Below are positions 12,095 through 22,600 of a stretch of 64,000 bases of DNA, piece after piece; position 1 is the first letter of the stretch; every line of letters starts with the position of its first letter. Origin of the DNA: Pestalotiopsis fici W106-1 (Eukaryota > Ascomycota > Sordariomycetes > Amphisphaeriales > Sporocadaceae); NCBI RefSeq assembly GCF_000516985.1, contig NW_006917091.1:6673521-6737520 (forward strand), written 5' to 3'. Under the pieces are notes generated by a model. That model had not been told where the DNA came from. It saw nothing but the letters and a program-made list of their open reading frames with translations, and searched no databases. Position numbers and translations under genes: made by a program.

Positions 12095-14022
12095 ATGAGT
12101 GACTCGGAGCAGAAGACGGAACGTGATACTATGGACGAAGTCCCGTCTGTCAACGAGGCGCACCAACCCACATCCGCCACCACGCAGGAACCACAATCGC
12201 GTACCAATGAGTTGAAGGACGGAGGCTATGGCTGGTTCGTGACACCCTCTTTGCTATCAATACAGATATTGCCATTCAATATTATTTTTTCTCTCTTGCT
12301 TTTCCAATAGTTACGTTCCTGATGAAAAAGAAATCAATGTTGACTTTGGCGGCTTGTCCAGGGTGGTCGTGACTGCAGCTGCACTGCTCAACTTTCACAC
12401 CTGGGGACTGAATTCGGTAAGTACACCTGAGACATTGTCTGAGTCTCAACAACTGACATGAGAAAAACAAAACAGTCCTATGCCGTCTTCTTGGCCTATT
12501 ATCTCAGGAATCAGACTATTGAGGGGGCGAGCTCCCTGGGCTTTGCCTTTGTAGGAGGACTGTCCATCGGTATTGGTAAGTTGACGCTAAAGAAAGAAAC
12601 AAATTTATGGTTCCAAGAATGCTAATGTAGCTGGGTGGGAAAAGCACTGCTGGTTTCACCCATTGCTACAGCCCTGGTAGGACTGAAAGGTTTCGGCACG
12701 AGAAAGACCATATGGCTGGGCACGGTATTCGAGACGTAAGGACTCAAAGGCGAAATCTGCAAGTCAAGAACCTGGCTAACCAGAGTGCGCGCAACACTGC
12801 AGTGCCTCTTTCATTGGAGCATCGTTTACAAGCGAGCTATGGCATCTCATCCTCAGTCAGGGTATCTGCTTCGGCGTAGGGTGTGTACCTGCAGGAAACC
12901 CTCTTCTCAGTTGCGGTCCAGAACACTAATATTTCAACCTTGTTTTTCTTCTGCAGCATGGGCCTCATTTTTGTGGCATCGGTACCGGTGCCATCGCAGT
13001 GGTTCACCAAGAAACGGTCCCTCGCCAATGCCTGCGCCGCCGCCGGTTCGGGCTTTGGCGGGTTGACCTACTCGCTCGGAACCAATGCCATGATCTCCTC
13101 CATTGGCCTTGATTGGACCTTTCGGGTCCTGGCCATCATCTGCTTCGTCGTCAACTGCATCTGTGGGTTCCTCATCCGAGACAGGAACAAGGCTGTTGGG
13201 TCAGTCCATATTGCCCTTAACTGGAAGCTATTCAAGAGGCCCTCGTATTTGTTCTACTTGGCTTGGATGTCCTTGTCCCTCATCCCATATACGGCGCTCA
13301 TCTTTAGCATTGTGGATTACTCCCAGTACGTCGGGCTCTCGGCTTCGCATGCCTCACTCGTTGGAGCGCTACTCAACTGTATGTATCATATTTCTCATAT
13401 CTTGGACATGAACTTACAAAGAAACCCCCTTATAGTATCTCAAGGCCTAGGTCGACCCATAATTGGCGTGTCTAGTGACGCTGTCGGCCGCCTCAACGTA
13501 GCTGGGCTCTGTACGGCCTTTGTTGGCGTGCTGTGCCTGGTGCTCTGGGTCTTTTCCTTTACCCTCGCGACCTGCATTGTCTTTGCCCTGCTGGCGGGAA
13601 GTTGTGCTGGCGTCATCTGGGCGACGGCGGCTCCCGTCCTCGCCGAGGTCGTTGGCTTACAGCTGCTGCCCTCGGCGCTGTCACTGACCTGGGTCGTGCT
13701 TGTGCTTCCCGCCACCTTTGCCGAGGTCATTGTGCTCGAGATCCGCCAGCGCTCGTACCGCGGCGCCCAGCTCTTTATCGGCTTCATGTACTTGTTAGCC
13801 TTTGTCTTTATCTGGCTCCTGCGCGCCTGGAAGGTCCGTGAGCTCGACCTTGCTCGCCTTGAGAGCAAGGAGCAGCGCGAGCACGCCATTCACGATGACG
13901 ACTATGCCGTCGCTCACGAAATCCGTCATGAGAACAGCCGCGCTGAGCGCGCTTCCATTGCGTCCAAGGCCAAGGAGGGCCTGTCGATTGCAAAGGGGCT
14001 CTTTGCTTGGCGCAAAGTATAA
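12095..14022 (+). CDS. MFS transporter of the monocarboxylate (MCT) type
   Basis: Membrane permease of the major facilitator superfamily. CDS join(12095..12234,12362..12416,12476..12575,12645..12735,12803..12880,12957..13378,13436..14022), seven exons, 490 residues. A polar N-terminus of about 40 residues is followed by the MCT signature DGGYGWVVV, then NFHTWGLNS, the glycine-rich ICFGVGMGLIFV segment and QWFTKKRSLA, all typical of fungal MCT-like carriers. About 12 membrane segments are expected, with a cytosolic C-terminal tail rich in Arg and Glu. The last exon begins inside the conserved LSQGLGRPIIG segment. The first intron (127 bp, GTTCGT donor) splits the signature Trp codon. The substrate cannot be told from sequence: monocarboxylates, riboflavin and other small molecules are known for relatives. 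It converges on NPR3, 110 bp away. Confidence 0.92.
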
Positions 14023-14132
14023 AATACAAAATTATAACTGTTTAATAGAGAAATTGCATACTGATTCCACTTCTGACATTTGATACATGATACTGATTTA
14101 CAGACAACTCCATGAACTCTTTTGTCCAATCT

Positions 14133-16583
14133 CTACCAATGCCTGACCGTGACCAAGTGCTCGCTCATGCCAGTCAAGAGAGACCAAGCCTCTTTCCTCT
14201 TGAGATCCTCCATAAGGGCGATGCGCTCGAGCGCCGAGTGGCCATTGAAGTACTTCCAAAAGACGGGCCACTTGGCGCGGACGCGCGGGTCGCGGAGTCG
14301 CCGCCCTATAGCACTGAGGTACATGCTCTCCTTGCCCGTGGCCTTTTTTGCGTCGACAATGACGTAAGGCGTCAGGTGAGCCAGGTGCGCCGCGTTGTTG
14401 GATGATGGGTGGTCCGTCGCGCGTGGATGCGGACGCCGGGCGTGCTGCGCGGCGCGGTCGGCATGATCCCGCGTGCGCCGGTCCGCAAGACGCGTTAGCC
14501 GCGCCGCTTCGGCAATGGACTCGTTGGGGTTGACGGGCGTTTCCTGAGTATCCGACAGTGGCGGTAGCGACGAGATGGATCGCTCCATGTCGGTGGCCGC
14601 TGCTGCGGATAGCGGTGGGCTCAGAATGAGACTGTCATTGAGGTCTTCATCCCGTAGGCTGGGCGTCGTCGGGCGGGACCGGATAGGCTCAAAGGTGGCT
14701 AATGAGTGTAGCTGGGGAGTCTTGCCCTTTTCTGCGTCTTCAGATGCCGCTCTAACGCTCTCGGCTGAGAGCAGACCCTGCTCATCACTTGGCGGACTCT
14801 CTGGTGACGAAGGGTTGTCGCTAGTGTGCTCGGACGCAGATGCAGCAGTAGCTATGGCGCTCTCGGTCTTCTTAATCTCATCCCTTTCAATCTGGTACTC
14901 GACCTCGTACTGGATTTCAGGCCAAACGACCACGTAGGCAAATGTACACAACTGTGTAACCCAACCTCCGCGCATTAGCCACGCCAGCATCTGGAGATAT
15001 TGTGGACGGTGGCTCTTGGATGGGCAAAAGTGCTTATACGGCCTTGGGGCCATGCTCAGCTCGGCCAGAAAACTGGGCAGCGGAGGAGCGAGTGGAAATG
15101 CCCGAGCCCATGCTTGACTTGCCGTCGGTAGTGCCGATGTCTTGCTGTTGGGCGACATAATGTAGATGTCCCTGGCGTGTAGGGGCGGGATGGCAATGGC
15201 TCTCCGCCAGAAGATGAAATGCTGCGCATATCGACGAACCTGGGCCGGCGAGAGTGTCGGACCTTGTCCGATCTGATGGAATGACAATGTCGGTTTACTC
15301 AAGCGCACAAATTCTATCATTCCATTTGTCGTCTCATCCGGATCGCTTTGGAGTTCCGCGATGATCTTCTTCTCGTCATGTAAGAGGAGTAAAGCAAATG
15401 TCTTGTCTAAAAAGGCTGGGTCGTCAATGGCGGCTATATCCAGGTCTGCAAAATTATTCGCCGTCGTTATCCATAAGCCTCTCAGTCTCTCAGCCTCGGG
15501 ATCATCAGGACTAGGAATGTCTGGTAGGTGAAATGGCACGGGTATCTGGACGGAATGAGTCACAGTCCCTTGGGGCGTATCGAGTTGCAATGCTGCAATT
15601 CTGTTGGCGCATACAGATTCGTAAACGTCTTGCATCGAGGCCGCCAAGGAGGACGTTTCGAGTATTTGGCGCCAGAGCACTGTCATCCTAATTTTGTCCT
15701 CCCGGCCCTTGTCCTTGAGCGCGAGTATCTTCTTGGACTCCTTCCACACGAAATCGCTTCGCTGTTGTGCATACTTGTAAGCCTTGTTGATCTTGCGGAG
15801 AATGTGGAAGTGGAGTAGTTCAACAAGCTCCTTTGCTTCATGTTTCTTCGGGTTGAGAAGAAAGACTAGATTGAACATGGTCATTCCGCTCTTCTTTTCC
15901 TCGCTCTTTTCTTCAGCTGCCCCCACGTCATCGTGCGCATCTCCTTCGTCCTGTGTGGCCGGATCGTCTGCCAGGTCGTGTGTTTCAATCTGAGGAATGC
16001 TGGCAGCCAGTATCGACGGTTCCCCATTGCCTGTGTTCTTTTCTCCGTCATCGCCCGGTGCTGCACTCATCTTTCCACTCATACTGAGCTGCGATTTTGT
16101 TTGCCGCTTCTTTTTCTTCCAAAGACCATTCTCGGGTACATAAATGGGATAGCTCACGGTGCATAGCTGGTCTAGGCTCAAGGAGAAAAGTTTCTTATGA
16201 TAAGCCCGGGCGGGTGTCAGGATGTTCTCCAGATCCCGGGTGGGAAAGCCACCGACGTGTTCCCAGGGCACGATTTGCGAGCCGTTCTCAGTTTCCAGGT
16301 GGTCGTCATGGTTCCAGTTGGCGAGGTCCACGCCCTTCGGTTGCGAGCCAGCGCCGATGGCAACATTGGCAATGCGCTCAAGTAACACGTCGTCGTCATT
16401 ATCTGCTAGTTCGTCGTCGGTACCAGCTGCTTTGGCACCGCGACCAGAAGATGACGAGTGCGCATTGATGGCGGGTATTCGTGGCGGGTAGTGAAAGACA
16501 AATCGCGGACCATCGCGCGATCTGTTGATCACCAGAGCCACGCCGAGAAAGTTGGAAAGGGTAGGCACAATTGGGGCAGCCAT
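14133..16583 (-). CDS. NPR3: Nitrogen permease regulator 3 (SEACIT/GATOR1 subunit)
   Basis: Component of the Npr2-Npr3-Iml1 complex that restrains TORC1 at the vacuole when amino acids are scarce. Single exon, 816 residues, ATG at 16583. The N-terminus FLGVALVINRSRDGPRFVFHYPP is the longin-like start typical of Npr3, given here only as a landmark region (residues 12-34). Residues 250-350 contain the conserved FNLVFLLNP segment and following helices. A disordered Ser/Pro-rich region spans about 610-740, and a conserved C-terminal helical block follows, with YVIVDAKKATGKES and FNGHSALERIALMEDL. Length is in the usual range for filamentous fungi. Confidence 0.95.
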   Translation of the reverse strand: MAAPIVPTLSNFLGVALVINRSRDGPRFVFHYPPRIPAINAHSSSSGRGAKAAGTDDELADNDDDVLLERIANVAIGAGSQPKGVDLANWNHDDHLETENGSQIVPWEHVGGFPTRDLENILTPARAYHKKLFSLSLDQLCTVSYPIYVPENGLWKKKKRQTKSQLSMSGKMSAAPGDDGEKNTGNGEPSILAASIPQIETHDLADDPATQDEGDAHDDVGAAEEKSEEKKSGMTMFNLVFLLNPKKHEAKELVELLHFHILRKINKAYKYAQQRSDFVWKESKKILALKDKGREDKIRMTVLWRQILETSSLAASMQDVYESVCANRIAALQLDTPQGTVTHSVQIPVPFHLPDIPSPDDPEAERLRGLWITTANNFADLDIAAIDDPAFLDKTFALLLLHDEKKIIAELQSDPDETTNGMIEFVRLSKPTLSFHQIGQGPTLSPAQVRRYAQHFIFWRRAIAIPPLHARDIYIMSPNSKTSALPTASQAWARAFPLAPPLPSFLAELSMAPRPYKHFCPSKSHRPQYLQMLAWLMRGGWVTQLCTFAYVVVWPEIQYEVEYQIERDEIKKTESAIATAASASEHTSDNPSSPESPPSDEQGLLSAESVRAASEDAEKGKTPQLHSLATFEPIRSRPTTPSLRDEDLNDSLILSPPLSAAAATDMERSISSLPPLSDTQETPVNPNESIAEAARLTRLADRRTRDHADRAAQHARRPHPRATDHPSSNNAAHLAHLTPYVIVDAKKATGKESMYLSAIGRRLRDPRVRAKWPVFWKYFNGHSALERIALMEDLKRKEAWSLLTGMSEHLVTVRHW

Positions 16584-17808
16584 CCTCGGAGTGTTTCTGA
16601 AACGAGCCCGGCTTTTCCTGTTCCTTGTCTACTTCGGCTGAAGTTATGGAGAGAGACTCCAGACTCGAAAACTAGAATTGCCACAGCTTCATTGAGTGGT
16701 GAAGGGTTGCTTGATATAATATGTGACGTGCCGTGTGTGCATCACATCGCTATTGTACCTAGCGCCCGTCTATGCCCTCTGGGATCCTTCAATTGCGCAG
16801 CTAAACAGGCGGCCGCCTTCTTGCCTCAGCGATCCTTCAGGTGTGAAGCCACATCTGATACTGAAGCCAACTTGACTTTAGGTGATCAATCTCGGGTCAG
16901 TAATTCAGGTTGCGGCAACAGGACCTCAAAAAAGTAAGGATGAGGAGAAAACAAAGTAGGCTATTGGCCAGCCTCGTGATAAGCTCATCTGCTAGGTAGG
17001 TACCCCCGAGCAAACGCAGAGCTGTACAGTACGAACGACCCAAAGCTCACGCACGGTGCAAACCCCTTACCATAACCACTTTGCGTCCATCTTTTCGGCC
17101 TACACAGAGCGAGCATCTTTCATTCACGACAACATGATACTGCAGCATGATTGGGTCATGTATCCTTTTTCACAACTCTTCCAAATAAATTCACTTAACA
17201 AAGTGTACACGGCGAGCACGGGTAATGGCACGGTTTCTTCTGAGTATTGAGTAGATTTGTAAATCAAGATACAACTATATAATGCCGAGTCCGTGGACGA
17301 GGCTACAGTAACGCTCCAAAGATAATGGTCTTATTGAAGAACTCTGGCGATCAAAGCAACGCTGGTGAATGACGAGGTATAGCAAATGCCCTAACAAACT
17401 CCGACCAATGGCGTCTCAGGTATCATGGTAAAATCAAATCCGATCCCACGACTAAGGAAATGAATAAAGAAATCCCCTGTAACCAACGGCAAGCCATTGA
17501 TTGCTCTAAAGATGTAAGTAACAATATGGGAGAAAAAGAAAGAAAGCAATGACGAGATAGGAAAAAAGTCCAGAGAGAAACTGCTGCATGGGAATTAAAA
17601 GAAATAAAACGCCTGTTCGCTCCCAGCCATGGATGTAACCCTGATGCGATGCAAGGCGTCACCGGCGATATGCACAACCCATAAGTGGAGAGAGATGAGA
17701 AACCGGTCCATCCCAAGTGTATCTTCGCCAGAAAGGCGGGAAACAAGAAGACTGAACATGCAAAGCAAGCAAACGAAACACGGGAAGAGTCTTCAAGTAA
17801 GCATCAGC
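16584..17808. other. Intergenic: NPR3 upstream region and bHLH gene 3' side
   Basis: 1.2 kb with no credible coding sequence. It should contain the NPR3 promoter and the 3' UTR of the bHLH gene. A TAGGTAGGTA motif is present near 16993. Confidence 0.5.
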
Positions 17809-19347
17809 TTACATGACCATATCCATCGTGTACTCATCTTCCTCCTTGAGATCATCAGGTTCGCCCCAGAAGTGATCTGTGCTAGCGAGTTCAGCATCGA
17901 GATCACCTGGGCTGGGGTCGTCTGGACTAACCGCGATGGCATCCATCGCGGTGGCCCCATTGAGAGGCTCGCCCTTGTAGTCGGTGTGATGCGGCACTCT
18001 CAAGCCCGAGCCGTCTGTGCGTGTGTACGAAAGGGCCTCACTCTTGCCTGGTCTGCTCGCCATGGCCGACATGACCTCCATGAGCTCGGTTTGCATGCGT
18101 TTCTCATCTTCAGTCATCTCAAATGGGACGTGTCCACCAAGCTCCTGGATTGTGTTGACGAGTTCCTCTTGCTGTTGAATCTTGAGGTGTAGCATCCACA
18201 TGAGATCTCGAGTCCATCCGACAGCGCCTTGCAAAATGTCACCCTTGTTGGGACCCTTGTCCTTGTCATCCATTGGAAGACCCGTGGTGATACTTCCAGC
18301 ACCAGTGGCACGCTTAGCCCCAGGCCCAGCGAGAGCAGATGTGGCCTGATCAGGGTGTGCCATACCGGTCAGTGTCGGAGACAGCGGCGTCCCGTTCGTC
18401 AGAAGCTTCTTGATCTTTTCGTCGTCCAGTCGGTGACCTGGAACGAGTGTGGCTAGATCTTGGATGCGCTCATTGATGTTGTCTCTCCTCCGGCGCTCGA
18501 CGGCATTGTGTGACTCGCGCCTGCGCCTTCTCTTGTCATCTTGGGACTTGACGGTCGATCCAGGACCGCCCATCCTGGCAGGTAAAGACTGGCCGGCGTT
18601 TTGCATCATGCCAGCTAGATGCGGGTGTGCATATCCATTTTGCAAAGGAGAGGACAGGCCAGATCCAGGGAATGACGACAGACTCTTGGGCGTAGCCATC
18701 CATTGGTTTGAAGGCGATTTTTCGTGGTGAGCTTGAGGAGCTCTGATCGGTTGGGCGCCGAAGGCCGGAGACTCGTGCGAACCAACGGTAAGACCTGCCA
18801 TTGCCGTGGCTGTGCTAGGTGTAAGCGGGCTTCGTGTATTCGAAGCCTTGCGCTGCATAGCCTGGGCCTGGGCTTGCGATAGCCGAGCTCGAGGCTTTGC
18901 GTTCAGGAAGTCACCCTCGGCGTCGTTCGCAGTGTGAGGCGAGCCAGAATAGGAGAGCGGAGATTGCAATGACGCGCCGAATGTCGGCCTCTGCATCTGG
19001 TGGAATTGGGTCTGAGCACCATAGCTGTGTACAAAAGGGCTCTGAATGGGGTCGCCGTCTGGAGTGTTCGAGTATCCATTCATTTGCGACGGGTAGATAT
19101 CTTGTGTGAAACCCATGCTCATTCCGTTAAAGTCTTGACCCTGCATTGTTGGGGGTGTCTGCTCTGTCGGGCTATTCAACGTATCCAGGAGCTCCTCGTC
19201 GCCGAACAGGGCCGAGCCACTAGAAAAGCCGTTTGAGCCTCCATTGAAGTTATTGGAGAATGCCGATCCATGCGCGCCCGACATTTGCAGGTCGTTGGGG
19301 TTGATGTTTGGGCTTCCGCCAAACTGGTTGTAGGTCGAATAAGACAT
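17809..19347 (-). CDS. bHLH transcription factor with extended loop
   Basis: DNA-binding regulator, 512 residues, single coding exon. The first real ATG in frame is at 19347 (MSYSTYNQF); the frame is open four codons further but without an ATG. Residues 1-270 are disordered, rich in Ser, Gln, Gly and Pro, and probably an activation region. The basic region (about 276-290) has His280, Glu284 and Arg288, the E-box contact pattern, within RRRESHNAVERRRRDNI. Helix 1 ends near 304, followed by a loop of roughly 60 residues including a Gly/Ala/Ser-rich part, then helix 2 and a coiled-coil-like extension (367-400, with LKIQQQEELVNTIQEL). The C-terminus is acidic. Rtg3-like or Cbf1/USF-like relatives are possible; I do not recognise a precise orthologue. 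Confidence 0.9.
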   Translation of the reverse strand: MSYSTYNQFGGSPNINPNDLQMSGAHGSAFSNNFNGGSNGFSSGSALFGDEELLDTLNSPTEQTPPTMQGQDFNGMSMGFTQDIYPSQMNGYSNTPDGDPIQSPFVHSYGAQTQFHQMQRPTFGASLQSPLSYSGSPHTANDAEGDFLNAKPRARLSQAQAQAMQRKASNTRSPLTPSTATAMAGLTVGSHESPAFGAQPIRAPQAHHEKSPSNQWMATPKSLSSFPGSGLSSPLQNGYAHPHLAGMMQNAGQSLPARMGGPGSTVKSQDDKRRRRRESHNAVERRRRDNINERIQDLATLVPGHRLDDEKIKKLLTNGTPLSPTLTGMAHPDQATSALAGPGAKRATGAGSITTGLPMDDKDKGPNKGDILQGAVGWTRDLMWMLHLKIQQQEELVNTIQELGGHVPFEMTEDEKRMQTELMEVMSAMASRPGKSEALSYTRTDGSGLRVPHHTDYKGEPLNGATAMDAIAVSPDDPSPGDLDAELASTDHFWGEPDDLKEEDEYTMDMVM

Positions 19348-19420
19348 GGCCGATGACAAGATCGATCAATTCAGATCAAACAAAATGGTAAAGATAATGT
19401 GAATTGTGGTGGTTTGGTTT

Positions 19421-19633
19421 CTGCGACGATATCAGTACCATGTCAGCGGGTGTCATTTATCGCAACAGATCGTTGGGAGCAGTTTGCCCCGCATTCCTCA
19501 GAGAGGTAGCAATCGATCGAGCCTCATCCGAAGCATGAATCATGCTGAGTCGTTGATGTCTCTTGGGTTCTTGGATAGGAAAGGAAGTGCATGGGTGAGA
19601 TAATTATAGAAGTATAAATTTGAGTCAACTTAC
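19421..19633 (-). other. Probable 5'-UTR intron of the bHLH gene
   Basis: On the minus strand a GTAAGT donor at 19633 pairs with a CAG acceptor at 19421, with CTGAC and CTGAT branch-like sites 15-25 nt before it. The acceptor lies 73 nt before the start codon. Inferred from signals alone. A second GTAAGT donor at 20602 suggests a further leader intron. Confidence 0.4.
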
Positions 19634-22600
19634 CAGGTTGGAGAGTGTCTTTGTGCGGAGGTTTCGGCTGTTATGCCATACAGTTTTCAGAGATGATTCA
19701 CGAAGCTGTGCGCGCAAGCGAACCGAGGCCAGTAGAAAGGCTTGAAACCCGAAAAATAATTGTCGCGCGTGCGGTGAAAGGCGATACGTAAGGTGTATGG
19801 TCGAATTAGAGACGGATGGTTCCTATCGATGTGAATGGGTGCAGGACCGATTGTCTTTGGGGGGAAACGATCGAGTCAGCAGCGGCGAAATCGCGGGCTC
19901 AAAGCCGAAGACAGTCGGGGAATTTGTTCGGATTGCCCAAAACTGCTGCTGCGCCTTCTGAGGTCAGACAGAGGCCAGAGAAAGGTACAGACAGGCGTGG
20001 TGAGAAACGTGTCGCCAAATAAGGAAGATAAGTTAGGTTGCAATGGTGGGCGCTTGGATTCGGCTAGGAGGCAATGAAAGCCGATGGTTGCACGAATTAT
20101 TGATGTGTCGTTTCCACTGTCGTATGGAGATCAGGGAGGCCGAGTTGAGTTTCGGATCAGATGGGATCTAGACTCGGCTGCAACAGGAGTATGTTAGGAC
20201 TCTCGGCTCATGCGCATACGGGCTGGGCCCCTTGGGAAAATCCGATCGGATTGTTGAAGTGACGGATGAATGGGCTGGGTGCGGGCGGTGGAGGAAAGTC
20301 TATGTATGTATTGAATGGAGAGATGGGGACGGAGTAGCGGTCGTGGAGAAAAAGTTGGAGACGAAACGGGTCAAGGCTGACGGGATGGGAGTTTTTGTGG
20401 AGGGAATGCAGCGGAAAAGGGAAAGAGGTGTGTGAGGGAAAAGATGTGCGCGCGCAAATGCGGATTTTTTGCGTCCGGGAAGGAGGAGAGAAAAGAAAAA
20501 GAAAAGACAAGATTTCTTGGGAGAAAATAGTCTCGAAGTGCAATCAAGAAATGAATTCACGAGAAAAGAATAAATAAAGAGAATAGCAGGGCGGTGACTT
20601 ACTTTACAGTCAGGGCGGGCAAAGCTGGGAGCGACGTTGACTTGCTTGAGTCGAGTGCGCGGCCAGGATGATGGATTGACTGACTCTTTTGAGGTTTCTT
20701 TTCAGGATTCCGCCCCCCGGTATCGTTGGTGGTGGCAGCGGTCGGTGGGTGGGAATGGGCTGTATGGACGGACTTGGAAATGGTTGGGTTCTTGGGCTGA
20801 CGGGAGCTGAGACGAGACTTATCAACAAATGATTAAATGGCTGCCTCCAGGCAGTTATGACTGGTCACCGAAATATTGGTGGACGGATATATAGGACAGG
20901 TTATTGATACTCACTGGAATATTTCGTATTCCCAAGTAGTGGTTATATGATGCGGTACAACGCTACTGCCTCGTCCAGAGTGAGTAGTCGGCCGGAGAAA
21001 ATAAAAAAAAGAAGCTGAGCGCAATAGTGGTATTATGTATCGCGATCGATTGATTTGTCTCGCAGAGAAAAGACGGTTCCGAGTCTCGCAGGCCGGTATG
21101 TATATTGGATGGTGGTTTGTTTGGTCGGGTTAGGCAATGTTGTCGAGTAATGAACAAACGCCTTGGATGGGTTCAAAGTCGCGGTGAGTGAGACCTCTCA
21201 ATCAATCAAAGGCGGTCGAAGGACGACGGTAAGGTATTCGGTTGTCTGGCGGCGCGCGACCCTTGGTTCCTTGGAACACGATTTAGGGAAGCCGAGGGGT
21301 GGGAAAGCAACTGTGATTGGCTGCGTCCGCTGTAAAGGAGCTGCAACTTGAGGATCAAGGCCCCTGCAAGCTCGTTCTACCCTCTGAAAGTGATGAACTA
21401 GATCAACTTGGAGAGGAGGCAGGTAGCGTAGGTAGGTAGGTGTGGAATACCTGCAGGCGCGGTGTGGTAGGGTGGTGGATGTATGTACCCCCTCTTTCGG
21501 GTTGGTGTGATGGCACCTAATCGATTGATGGGAGGGGAAAATGGAGGGGAGGGGGATGGAGGGGCAAAGTACAGTGCTTGGGTTGCTCAGAACAAGGCAG
21601 ACTTGGCAGACTCCCCGCTAGCTAGCACAAATGGCCTAGGTAAGGTGCCGACAGATTATTATCCACTCTCGATCGCTGGAGGCTTTCGACAATGGGAAAG
21701 CTTCAAAGCCTTCTTTCAACCCTAAATGTCCAAAAGCGAACTTGCCCGGGTCTTGTATCTTGACCGATCGGGATTTTGATAGAGTATTTCTGTGTCTCGC
21801 CGCAAGTGCAGCGCGGTAGGAGAGGCGAGTGGTGATTGGGCGGATGAGGGGAGAGAATGCAGTAATGCACGAAGTATGCAAGGCAAGCAAGTCTCCTCTT
21901 CTCGCCGATCCCGCTATGGGTCCTCAATAAGCAGGCGGGAGAACCCTGAAGATCCAAAGATCGGCGATACGCGTGAGGAGGCTCGTACGACGATCCAAGC
22001 TCGGCAGCCGCAGTAGGAAATCTATCTGGGGCGTTCTTGGGTGGTCTCAAAGCCAGGCCTCGCAGTGGGTAGGTTATGCTCGAGATGCCAGTCGCTTGTG
22101 GTGTCTAATAAAAGTCGCGAAATCGGCCCGCTTCGTGAGGTAACTCGCGGCTACTGTAGCGGTTGCAGTCGCTAATAATCCCCGGGTGAGATGATATATC
22201 GCCGCCGATGCCACTTCCGCCAGAGAAAGGGACAGGTATATCGCCAGACGCGGGTGAGATGGCGTTCCAATAAAGCTGCTTTGAGGCGTTGGCGGTCGTA
22301 GAGTTCAGCCGTGTTGCACGTTTGTCAGAAATCCTCCCCGAATATTGCTTTGAAGACTTGAAGTGTGTCGTGTCTTGAAGCCCAAGATTTATGATGTTCC
22401 AAGCAGTCCAAGCTCTTTGGTCCATGTAACTGCAGAGAGGGCAAAAACAAAAAAGTCTTGCGCGGTTATGCAGGTAGGGGATGGCTGAGACGGAAGTAAT
22501 ATTCCGTTGCCGCGACGAGGGCGTCCTTGAGAGCTTCTTCTCCGTTGAGTATAGGGGAGTCTCTCTCGCAGCAGCCACGCATGCAGGATGATGTCGTCTA

